A stretch of 64,000 nt of DNA from SZUA-318 sp964412015 (GTDB lineage: Bacteria; Gemmatimonadota; Gemmatimonadetes; Longimicrobiales; Gaopeijiaceae), in the NCBI GenBank assembly GCA_964412015.1, contig CAYPMO010000001.1, positions 124,001 to 188,000 of the forward strand. The letters are read 5' to 3'. Of this stretch, positions 8,776 to 16,018 are shown piece by piece. Numbering within the stretch: position 1 is the first letter of the stretch; each line of letters starts with the position of its first letter. Below the pieces are notes generated by a model. That model was given only the letters and a program-made list of their open reading frames with translations, was not told the DNA's origin and ran no database searches. A program made the position numbers and the translations under genes.

Positions 8776-9356
8776 CAGTCGGCCGTAGCCCGTGCGTTCC
8801 AGAACGACACCGTCTCGGGATGGAGGACGCTTCCCGTCCCCACGAGGTGGGCGATGCGCGCCCGCAGGATTTCCCGGACGACGGCGCCGAGCTCGTGCGG
8901 CGCGCGGCGGCGCAGGTCCGCACGCCACGCGTTGAGGAGATCCCTGCCGGGCTCCAGGAAGTCCGCCGCGTAGAGCGCGCGGCCCAGGGTCCGCAGGTCG
9001 GGGTGACCCAGCGTGTGCCAGGCGATCGCGGCCAGGAGCTCCCCGTCCCGGACGCCGTCCACGCGGAGCCGCTCGGCGGCTGCGGGGCCGTGGAGGAGCG
9101 GCCCGGGAAGGGCGGCCAGGTCCGGAGGCACGCGGTCCCGCAGCGCCGCGGCGTCCCCGTCCCGGAGCGAGTCATGGAGCCAGGCCACCGCGGCCCACCG
9201 GATCCGCTCCTCGCCCGGGAGTCCGAGGGCCGCCGCCCACTCGTCCAGCAGAGCCGCGACCCGCGACATGTGCTCCCGGCGGGAAGGACTCGCCTCGGCC
9301 CACGAGGGGAGCTCGCCCCGCGCGGCCCGCAGGACGAGAGGGTGTATTTCCTCCAT
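8775..9356 (-). CDS. yqeK: HD-domain hydrolase, YqeK-like (possible Ap4A hydrolase)
   Basis: A 193-residue HD protein. The metal-site pattern matches YqeK: His29, the HD pair at 61-62 (WLHDSLRD), His89 in LLHGPAAA, His114 in IAWHTLGHPDL, and Asp132 in ALYAADFLEPGR. The last two blocks are the signature of the YqeK branch, whose characterised members split diadenosine tetraphosphate symmetrically to 2 ADP. In many bacteria yqeK lies beside nadD and rsfS; here it lies between panB (3-base gap) and a LytR_C gene. The enzyme role is inferred from family membership. Confidence 0.82.
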   Translation of the reverse strand: MEEIHPLVLRAARGELPSWAEASPSRREHMSRVAALLDEWAAALGLPGEERIRWAAVAWLHDSLRDGDAAALRDRVPPDLAALPGPLLHGPAAAERLRVDGVRDGELLAAIAWHTLGHPDLRTLGRALYAADFLEPGRDLLNAWRADLRRRAPHELGAVVREILRARIAHLVGTGSVLHPETVSFWNARATAD

Positions 9357-9359
9357 GCC

Positions 9360-10193
9360 TCAATCTCCGCTCGAGGAGGCCTCGGAGCCGGGGAACGCGC
9401 CTTCCCGGACCTCCTGCGCGAACCGCCGCACACCCTCGAGCGCAACCTCGTGGAGTGCGGCGAACCGCACCGGGGACTTGGCCTCGGCGCCCGGCTCCAG
9501 GCCGAGGGCGTGGTAGGCCACGAGGATCTGGCCGTCGCAGCCCGGACCGGAGCCGATCCCTACGGTCGGGACCGTGAGCCCGGCGGAGATCTCGGCGGCG
9601 AGGGCGGCCGGCACGCGGTCGAGGACCAGCGAGAAGACGCCGGCGTCCTCCAGCGCGCGAGCCTCGGCCCGCACCCGATCGACCCCGCCCTCCCCCCCGG
9701 GCGGCAGAAGGAAATCGTCACGCCCGTGCGCCGACTGGGGAATCGGCCCGACGTGGCCCATGACCGGGATGCCCGACGCCACCATCGCGCGGATCGCCAC
9801 GCAGGTGCGCTCGTGCCCGCCCTCGACCTTGACCGCCTCGACGCCGGCCTCCTTCAGGGCCCGGCTCGCGTTGGCGAGCGCATCCTCCACCGAGACCTGG
9901 TAGCTCATGAACGGCATGTCGAGCACGACGAGCGTCTCGGGCGCTCCCCGCTTCACGGCCCGGGCATGGTGGATCATCTCGTCCATGGTGACGGGATTCG
10001 TGGAATCGTAGCCGAGCGCGGCGGGCCCGACGGAGTCGCCGACCAGGATCAGGTCCACGCCCGCAGCCTCGAGGATGCGCGCGAACACGACGTCGTACGC
10101 GGTCATTGCGACGATGCGCCGGCCCTCACGCTTGCATTCCATCAGACGCCGGATGAATGCCCTCCCATCCCGGCGACGACGTGCGGTCGACAT
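9360..10193 (-). CDS. panB: 3-methyl-2-oxobutanoate hydroxymethyltransferase (pantothenate synthesis)
   Basis: A 277-residue PanB, which makes ketopantoate from alpha-ketoisovalerate and methylene-THF, the first committed step to pantothenate and CoA. The family blocks are present: MTAYD near residue 30, ILVGDSVG with a Mg2+ ligand Asp, the KVEGG region, and GHVGPIPQS. Length is normal. The ATG has a GAGG seven to eight bases upstream. It heads the panB-yqeK-lytR_C-lepB operon and faces rqcH across an AT-rich divergent spacer. No panC or panD is in the window. Confidence 0.95.
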   Translation of the reverse strand: MSTARRRRDGRAFIRRLMECKREGRRIVAMTAYDVVFARILEAAGVDLILVGDSVGPAALGYDSTNPVTMDEMIHHARAVKRGAPETLVVLDMPFMSYQVSVEDALANASRALKEAGVEAVKVEGGHERTCVAIRAMVASGIPVMGHVGPIPQSAHGRDDFLLPPGGEGGVDRVRAEARALEDAGVFSLVLDRVPAALAAEISAGLTVPTVGIGSGPGCDGQILVAYHALGLEPGAEAKSPVRFAALHEVALEGVRRFAQEVREGAFPGSEASSSGD

Positions 10194-10207
10194 GGAAAAT
10201 ACCTCAA

Positions 10208-10236
10208 ATCAAAAGACATAACTTATTGAATATCAA
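10208..10236 (-). promoter_or_regulatory. Promoter candidate in the AT-rich panB/rqcH spacer
   Basis: The 170-base spacer 10194-10363 is the longest gene-free stretch in the window and is clearly AT-richer than its surroundings around 10200-10260. On the minus strand TTGATA (10236-10231) and TTTGAT (10213-10208) lie 17 bases apart. The transcript start would fall close to the ribosome binding site, so a neighbouring TAAGTT (10225-10220) may be the true -10. Which one is used cannot be decided here. Confidence 0.4.
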
Positions 10237-10351
10237 CGAATTACTAAGATCACCCGGAAACGACGTGAAGCAATCGGGTACCGTGAAACTTCGCAACCGT
10301 GCCACTCCGTCGCAAACGCCCTCCGCCTTCGCGGAGGCCGTGGCCGTCGGT

Positions 10352-10357
10352 TAGCTT
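10352..10357 (+). promoter_or_regulatory. Candidate -10 element for a leaderless rqcH transcript
   Basis: TAGCTT ends exactly six bases before the rqcH ATG at 10364, and no ribosome binding site is present. That geometry fits a transcript starting at or next to the start codon. No convincing -35 is visible 16-18 bases upstream; instead a small hairpin (CCTCCGC/GCGGAGG, 10320-10337, CTTC loop) occupies that region. Confidence 0.3.
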
Positions 10358-10363
10358 CGGGCC

Positions 10364-12010
10364 ATGCCCGTTCGTTGGGACCCCCTCCTCGTCCGACACT
10401 TCGCGCGCGAGTTGCACGCCAGGCTCGCCGGTGCGCGTACGCGCGCCCTCCGGCTCGACGGCGGCGCGCGCCGCATGGCGCTGCTCCTGCGGGAGGCGAC
10501 CCTCGACTGGCCGCTGCATCCGACCCACGGAGCACCCCGACTCCTTCCGCCGTCCGAGCCGGTCCCGTCCGACCTCCCCTTCCCGGGGCGGGTCCGCACG
10601 GTCAGGGCCCTGGACGACGAGCGCATCCTCGTTCTCGAGGTGCCCCCCGACCGGTCACGAGGCGCCCGCGACCTCGTGATCGAGTTGCTCGGCAACCAAT
10701 GGAACGCGCTCGTGGTCGAGCGCCCGGCCGGGACGATCCGGCACGTCCTGGTACGTCGCGGCGGCCGGCGCCCCGCTCAGGTCGGCGCCGCGTACGTACC
10801 GCCGCCGCGGCCGGAGCGGGAAGCTATCGCCGAGCCCATCTCCCTGGCCCGGTGGCGTGAGATCCTGGAGCCCATCCCCCCGGTCCGGCGCGCGCGCGTT
10901 CTCGTCGCCACCGTGGCCTGGACCTCTCCGCTGAACGCCGCCGCCTTCGTGGACGCGGCGCCGGACCCGGACACCGCGCTCGAGCGGGGGCACGCCCTGT
11001 GGGCGGAGCTCTCGTTCGGTCCCACGGAGCCCACGCCGGTCCTGCTCGTCGAGGATACCGGAGCGCAGCCTTATCCCTGGCCCTTGAGTGGACACCGGGT
11101 CCAGCCCGTGCCCTCGCTCCTCGAGGGCTTCCGGATCGTCGCCGAGCAGCAGACGGGAGCGGGGCCAGGACCAGGCTCCCCGGCTCTGCCTCCGGAACTC
11201 GTCTCGGCGCTCGATGCCGCGCTGGACGGGGAGCTCCGGCGCGCGACCCGCGTGCGCGCCGAGCGGGACGCGCTCGAGGACGAGGGCGCGCTGCGCTCTC
11301 GCGCCGACCTGCTGCTCGCCCGCTTCGACCGGGTGCCACACGGAGCGGTGCGAGTCGACCTCGCCGGCTTCGACGGAGAGAACGTCACCGTGGACCTCGA
11401 CCCCGCCCTGACCGTACAGGCCAACGCGCGCGCGCTCTACGACCGCGCCGCCCGGGTGGCCCGGGCCCGCGAGCGGCTCCCCGGACTCCTTCGGGACATC
11501 GAGCGGCGTTGCCGCGCGCTCGAAGCGCTCCGCGACCGCGCGTACACCGGCGAAGCAACTGCGGACGAGGTCCGCCGCGCTCTGCCCACCCGCGAGGCGC
11601 GGAGCTCCGGGCTCCCGGCCTCGGAGGCCCCTCCGTACCGGGTCTTCCGGAGCTCCGGCGGCCTCGAGATCCGCGTGGGCCGCGGGGCTCGCTCCAACGA
11701 CGAGCTCACCTTCCGGCACGCCAGACCCGGCGACGCGTGGCTGCACGCGCGGGACGCGGCGGGTGCCCACGTCGTGCTCCGGTGGGCCGGCCCCGGCAAT
11801 CCTCCCGCGCGAGACCTGGAGGAAGCCGCGGTCCTCGCGGCGCTCCACTCGAAGGCGAGGACGTCACGCCTCGTCCCCGTGGACTGGACCTTCCGCAAGC
11901 ACGTGCGCAAGCCCAGGGGGGCACTTCCCGGCTCGGTGGTTCCCGACCGCGTGAAGACCCTCCTGGTGCAACCCGATCCACGGCTGTTGGAGAAGCTCGC
12001 GGAGGACTAG
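10364..12010 (+). CDS. rqcH: NFACT family ribosome quality-control protein RqcH (Rqc2 homologue)
   Basis: A 548-residue protein with the NFACT layout: an NFACT-N domain (about 1-190), a middle helix-hairpin/coiled-coil region (about 260-410, rich in Arg, Glu and Ala) and the NFACT-R domain (about 425-545). The last carries GARSNDELTFRHARPGDAW then LHARDAAGAHVVLR, the best-conserved part of the family. Bacterial RqcH binds stalled 50S subunits and adds C-terminal Ala tails to the trapped nascent chain. Older annotation calls these fibronectin-binding proteins. The gene is monocistronic, and convergent with trpA across 41 bases. Confidence 0.9.
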   Translation: MPVRWDPLLVRHFARELHARLAGARTRALRLDGGARRMALLLREATLDWPLHPTHGAPRLLPPSEPVPSDLPFPGRVRTVRALDDERILVLEVPPDRSRGARDLVIELLGNQWNALVVERPAGTIRHVLVRRGGRRPAQVGAAYVPPPRPEREAIAEPISLARWREILEPIPPVRRARVLVATVAWTSPLNAAAFVDAAPDPDTALERGHALWAELSFGPTEPTPVLLVEDTGAQPYPWPLSGHRVQPVPSLLEGFRIVAEQQTGAGPGPGSPALPPELVSALDAALDGELRRATRVRAERDALEDEGALRSRADLLLARFDRVPHGAVRVDLAGFDGENVTVDLDPALTVQANARALYDRAARVARARERLPGLLRDIERRCRALEALRDRAYTGEATADEVRRALPTREARSSGLPASEAPPYRVFRSSGGLEIRVGRGARSNDELTFRHARPGDAWLHARDAAGAHVVLRWAGPGNPPARDLEEAAVLAALHSKARTSRLVPVDWTFRKHVRKPRGALPGSVVPDRVKTLLVQPDPRLLEKLAED

Positions 12011-12012
12011 TG

Positions 12013-12032
12013 CCCCCGGCCCCCCCGGGTGG
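12013..12032. terminator. Weak GC hairpin between convergent rqcH and trpA
   Basis: A stem of about seven pairs built around CCGG/CCGG with a C5 loop and one bulged T lies in the 41-base gap between the two stops. There is no U-tract on either strand, so it may only slow polymerase. Low confidence. Confidence 0.25.
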
Positions 12033-12051
12033 GCTTCGACGGATCGGGCGC

Positions 12052-12843
12052 CTAGCGTCCGTCCATCCCCGCGCGGAGCGACGCCACGAAGGCCGCGCCG
12101 GCCTCCATGCCTCCGGTCTCGAGAGCCTGCACGAGCGCGCTTCCCACGACGACGCCGTCGGCGACCGAGGCCACGTCGGCGGCCTGCTCCGGTGTCGAGA
12201 TCCCGAATCCCACCGCCACCGGAATGGCCACGGCCCTGCGGATCCGCGGGACTTCGTCGCGGAGCGCGGTTCGCAGCTCCGCCCGAGCCCCCGTGACCCC
12301 GGTCCGCGAGATGTAGTACAGGAAGCCCGACGCGCCCCTGGCCACTTCCGGAACACGCGCGAGCGTCGTCGTGGGCGCGATCAGCCGGATGAGGTCCAGC
12401 CCTTCCGACCGCACGGCTTCTTCGATCGGAGGGTCCGCACCCGCAGGAAGGTCGGTGAGCAGCAGGCCCTGCGCACCCGCGCCGCGGGCCTCCCGGGCGA
12501 AGCGCTCGACGCCGAAGCGGAGGACCGGATTCAGGTACGTGAACAGCACGACGGGCGTGTCCCGCGTGCTGCGGAACCGCGCCAGCCAGTCCAGCACCTT
12601 GTCGGTTTTCGTGCCGTGCACGAGCGACTGGAAGGAAGACCGCTGGATGGTCGGGCCATCCGCGAGCGGATCGGAAAACGGGATGCCCAACTCGATCACG
12701 TCCGCGCCGGCGTCCGACACCGCGCGGAGGAGATCCGGTACGTCCACGCCGGGCGGAAACCCGGCCGTCACGTACGGAATGAGCGCCGCCTGGTCGCTCG
12801 CGCGCCGCGTTGCGAACCCATCCGCGATCGAGCGCGCGCTCAC
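12052..12843 (-). CDS. trpA: Tryptophan synthase alpha chain
   Basis: A 263-residue TrpA that cleaves indole-3-glycerol phosphate to indole, passed to TrpB. The catalytic pair is present: Glu51 in VIELGIPFSDP and Asp62 in PLADGPTIQ. The start is GTG at 12843, overlapping the upstream stop as GTGA (12840-12843). The unusual feature is position: trpA does not follow trpB directly but comes after two regulatory-looking genes (HEAT-repeat and HD-GYP-like), with translational coupling to the latter. Confidence 0.95.
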   Translation of the reverse strand: MSARSIADGFATRRASDQAALIPYVTAGFPPGVDVPDLLRAVSDAGADVIELGIPFSDPLADGPTIQRSSFQSLVHGTKTDKVLDWLARFRSTRDTPVVLFTYLNPVLRFGVERFAREARGAGAQGLLLTDLPAGADPPIEEAVRSEGLDLIRLIAPTTTLARVPEVARGASGFLYYISRTGVTGARAELRTALRDEVPRIRRAVAIPVAVGFGISTPEQAADVASVADGVVVGSALVQALETGGMEAGAAFVASLRAGMDGR

Positions 12844-14261
12844 GTCAGGTAGTCGCTGACCCGGATGCCGTACTTCTGGGGATCGGTGGTCTTGATGATC
12901 GCCCTGACGGGCGCGCCCGAGGCCGGGTCGCTCCTGGAGAGGTCCACGATCATCGGCTCCGCGAGCGGAATGCCCATCGGGTCCGAGATCACCTTCACCT
13001 TGGGGCGGTGCAGCAGGTCCGGGTCCTTGTTCACCTCGGAGACCACCGCCAGCTCGTAGGTGTCGAGGATGACCAGCGTTCCCACGGGGTAGACGCCCGT
13101 GGCCGTGATGAGCGCCTTCACCAACAGTGGATCGAAGCCGCGCTTCGGGTTGTCCCGCATCTCCTTGAGCACTGCGTCGGGTGGCCACGGCTGATACTGA
13201 TAGCTGCGAACGGAGGTGCCGGCGTCGAAGGCGTCCGCCACGGACACGATGCGGGAGAACAGAGTCGGCTCGCGCGTGCGGCTGTTCGTAGGGTATCCGG
13301 TGAGGTCGACCTTCATGTGATGCTCATAGGCCATGAGCATCTGCCGGTACGGCACGTCCGCGAATCCGTGCATTTTGAAGAGGCAGAGGAGTCCCTCCGT
13401 GGTGTGCTCCTTGAGCTGCGCCCACTCCTCGTCGGTCAGGCCACCCGGCTTGTTGATGATGTCGTAGTCCACGCGCTGCTTTCCGATATCGTGGAAGAGC
13501 GCGCCGAGGCCGAGATCGTAGAGATGCAGCTTCTCGAGCCCGAGACGCTGACCGATGATGACACTGAAGATGCACACGTTCACACAGTGCGTGAACGTGT
13601 ACTCGTCGAAATCGCGCAGCGTCGTCATCGTGATCATGGAGTTCTCGTTGGAGAGAACCTGGTCCACGATCCCCTGGACGGCTCGCTTCACCTTGCGGAC
13701 GTTGACGGCCTTACCGAGGCGGACGTCCCCCAGCACGTCCTTGGCCACCTGCACCGACTGGACGTAGGTGCGCTTGGCGGCGGTCAGCGCCTCCTCGTCC
13801 TTCTCGGGCTCCTGGACCTCCTTCTCCGGGCGGAACATCAGGCTCTGCACGGGCGTGGCGCGGAGCCACTCCACGAAGCTCGCGAACGGGTCCGGCCCGC
13901 CCGCCTTCCGGAGGAGGACCGACAGGAACGGTACCCACTCGGCTCGCTGGATGGACTCCTGGATCTCCAGCGCTCCGATCCCGTGGTCCTGGAGCGCCCG
14001 AGCGAAGGAGCCGAACGTGGAGAAATTCGAGAGGTCCAGGCGCAGGCGGGTTTCGTTCAAGAAGAAGAAGTCGCCCACGACGCGGACCTCCGCGCCCCCA
14101 TCCGATTGCACGATCCGGGAGACCAGATCGTGCAACTCGGTGATCGCCTGCTGCACCGCGGCGTTCTCGACGGGATAGAGCCTGAGCGCGCTCAGCGCGC
14201 CGTAGAAGGCCGTGAGGAGCTTGCGCCCTTCCTCCTGGTAGTTGAGGGCCGGGCCGCTCAT
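12840..14261 (-). CDS. HD-GYP-type protein with an uncharacterised N-terminal domain, inside the trp operon
   Basis: A 473-residue cytosolic protein. Residues about 15-119 form a domain that resembles residues about 32-134 of the HEAT-repeat protein encoded just upstream: both have an L-rich start, LY...N near position 30-50, a hydrophobic strand ending in DxFxL, and a closing FLxVL. A charged linker (about 145-165) leads to an HD-GYP-like domain: His225, HD at 257-258 with Lys261, His286, EHH at 313-315, GYP at 322-324 and VADAFDA with Asp343. The usual HHExxDGxGYP reads HHMKVDLTGYP, so the nucleotide-binding part is altered. It may hydrolyse a cyclic dinucleotide or act as a binding protein; substrate unknown. 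Confidence 0.82.
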   Translation of the reverse strand: MSGPALNYQEEGRKLLTAFYGALSALRLYPVENAAVQQAITELHDLVSRIVQSDGGAEVRVVGDFFFLNETRLRLDLSNFSTFGSFARALQDHGIGALEIQESIQRAEWVPFLSVLLRKAGGPDPFASFVEWLRATPVQSLMFRPEKEVQEPEKDEEALTAAKRTYVQSVQVAKDVLGDVRLGKAVNVRKVKRAVQGIVDQVLSNENSMITMTTLRDFDEYTFTHCVNVCIFSVIIGQRLGLEKLHLYDLGLGALFHDIGKQRVDYDIINKPGGLTDEEWAQLKEHTTEGLLCLFKMHGFADVPYRQMLMAYEHHMKVDLTGYPTNSRTREPTLFSRIVSVADAFDAGTSVRSYQYQPWPPDAVLKEMRDNPKRGFDPLLVKALITATGVYPVGTLVILDTYELAVVSEVNKDPDLLHRPKVKVISDPMGIPLAEPMIVDLSRSDPASGAPVRAIIKTTDPQKYGIRVSDYLT

Positions 14262-14262
14262 C

Positions 14263-16008
14263 CTACTCCTCGTTCCTCAGCGCGCGGTTCACGGCGCTCC
14301 GCACCACGGCGTCCTCCTCTTGCATCGCCTTTCGGAGCGCGGCCTGCGCCGCCGGCGACTGCACCTTGCCGAGACCCAGGGCGGCCGCGGCGCGGATCTC
14401 GCTGGGCTCCCGCTTGCCGAGGAAGCCTTTGGAGTTCAGCAGCTTGTCCAGCATGTCCACGGCCCGACCGCCCGCGACCGTGCCGTATGCCTCGAAGAAC
14501 GCCACCTTCTCGGTGATGTCCGCGTTACGGATCTCCTTGCTCTTCAAGATGTCCTCGAGGCGCGCGGCGGCCGGTCCGTACCGGAGGGCCGCCAGGGCCC
14601 GGGCGGCGGCGATCCGGATCTCACGCTCGGGGTCGTCGAGGGTATCGAGCAGGGCCCCGGCGGCCGTGGACGCCCGCAGGCTGACCGCCGCCTCGACGGC
14701 CGCCAGGCGCACCTTTCCGTCGAAGTGCGCGAGCAACCCCGCGAGCGCGGGCCCGGCCTCGGCGATCTGCATGTCTCCGGCAAGACGGGCGGCGCCCGAC
14801 GCGACGATCGGGTCCTCCTCGGAGAGGAGGCGGACCACGGCGCCGCGATTGCGCTCGGCGATCCCCTTCACCGCGGTCCTCAGGACCGCCTGGAGCTCCT
14901 TGTGCTCCACGGTCTCCGATGCGCGGAGAAGCGGCGACAGCGCCCGGGCGCGCAGGAAGCGCAGAAAGCCGGCGAGCTGCTGAGGCGTCGCCCGGATGGA
15001 GCCCTCGTACAGAGCCTGGATCAACTCGCCGATCGTGGCCGGAGCGCTGATCTCGTCGAGCAGGGCCCGGGATTCCGCCAGCCGTTGCTCGTCGAAGATC
15101 CCCGGCATCCCCTCGAGCCTCCTCAGCTCTTCCAGGACGCGCGTGGCCGCGGTCAACACTCCCCGGGAGAGGAAGTTGGGGAGCAGCGTCCCCAGGATCC
15201 CGATGATCTCGGACTGGCGTGTAGGCAGCGCGGGTTCCTCGAGACGGTCGAACAGCGCGGACAGCACGTCGCCGCGCAGGTCCCGGCGCATCTCCTTGTC
15301 GAGCTCCGTTCTGAGCGTCTGGAGCTCGCGAGGATCCAGCGAATAGAGCGTCGGGTTGAAGTCGTCCTTGCTGACCGTCTTCGCCGCCGGTTGCTCCGCA
15401 TCCTGCCCCGGCTTGGGCGGGCCCTCTTCCTCTTCCTCTTCCAGCTCGCCCTCGAGAACGCTCTTCAGCTCCTGCCGCGTGTTGCCGGAGCCCGGTACCG
15501 GCAGCTCCACACCCTCGGCGAGGAAATCCACGTACTGGTACTTGAAGTACTGGAGGTCCTCCTCCCACAGCACCGTGAGGAGATCGTCGCCCTCGGGGGT
15601 CAGCTTTCGCGCTTTCTGCAGCACGCCCAGGAATCGGACGAGCTCGTGCTCCTCCAGGCCGGGCAGGAACGTGATCTCCCGCACACCGTCCTTGAAGAAG
15701 AGAAAGGCCAGCGAGTCGCCACGGCTGTCGGCGCGGTAGACCTCCTGGTCGCCGAGCACGAACCGGTCCTCCTCGACCGAGAGGGTGAGGCGCTCGATTT
15801 CCGGCCAGACCTGCGTAAACCCGTGGCGCAGGCTCTCCACGAAACGCTGACGGACGGGATTGTTCTCGTCGTAGAGCTGGAAGGCACGGAGCGCCTTCCC
15901 GAGCACGACGAACAACTCGCGCACCTTGGCGACGGGAAGGCCGGTGAGACCGCCCCAGCCCTCGCTGTCCGGCTGCGCTCCGCCGGCCGTCGTTTCGAGT
16001 TGAGTCAT
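14263..16008 (-). CDS. HEAT-repeat protein sharing the N-terminal domain of its HD-GYP neighbour
   Basis: A 581-residue protein with no signal peptide or membrane segment. Residues about 32-134 match the N-terminal domain of the next gene. A Glu-rich, Pro-containing linker (about 185-215) follows, then a helical region, and from about residue 380 to the end HEAT/PBS-lyase-like repeats, with units such as EREIRIAAARALAAL and SEIRAAAALGLGKV. HEAT repeats are protein-binding scaffolds, so partner binding is likely, but the partner is unknown. The start is 10 bases after the trpB stop without a clear ribosome binding site; the stop is one base from the HD-GYP ATG. Pairing with the HD-GYP protein is an inference. 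Confidence 0.78.
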   Translation of the reverse strand: MTQLETTAGGAQPDSEGWGGLTGLPVAKVRELFVVLGKALRAFQLYDENNPVRQRFVESLRHGFTQVWPEIERLTLSVEEDRFVLGDQEVYRADSRGDSLAFLFFKDGVREITFLPGLEEHELVRFLGVLQKARKLTPEGDDLLTVLWEEDLQYFKYQYVDFLAEGVELPVPGSGNTRQELKSVLEGELEEEEEEGPPKPGQDAEQPAAKTVSKDDFNPTLYSLDPRELQTLRTELDKEMRRDLRGDVLSALFDRLEEPALPTRQSEIIGILGTLLPNFLSRGVLTAATRVLEELRRLEGMPGIFDEQRLAESRALLDEISAPATIGELIQALYEGSIRATPQQLAGFLRFLRARALSPLLRASETVEHKELQAVLRTAVKGIAERNRGAVVRLLSEEDPIVASGAARLAGDMQIAEAGPALAGLLAHFDGKVRLAAVEAAVSLRASTAAGALLDTLDDPEREIRIAAARALAALRYGPAAARLEDILKSKEIRNADITEKVAFFEAYGTVAGGRAVDMLDKLLNSKGFLGKREPSEIRAAAALGLGKVQSPAAQAALRKAMQEEDAVVRSAVNRALRNEE

Positions 16009-16018
16009 GCTCGCGAGC

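Noticed and set aside
10320..10337. Small hairpin upstream of rqcH as a terminator or riboswitch
   Set aside because: Seven-pair stem with a four-base loop and no U-tract, in a divergent spacer where no transcript needs to end; too small for a riboswitch.
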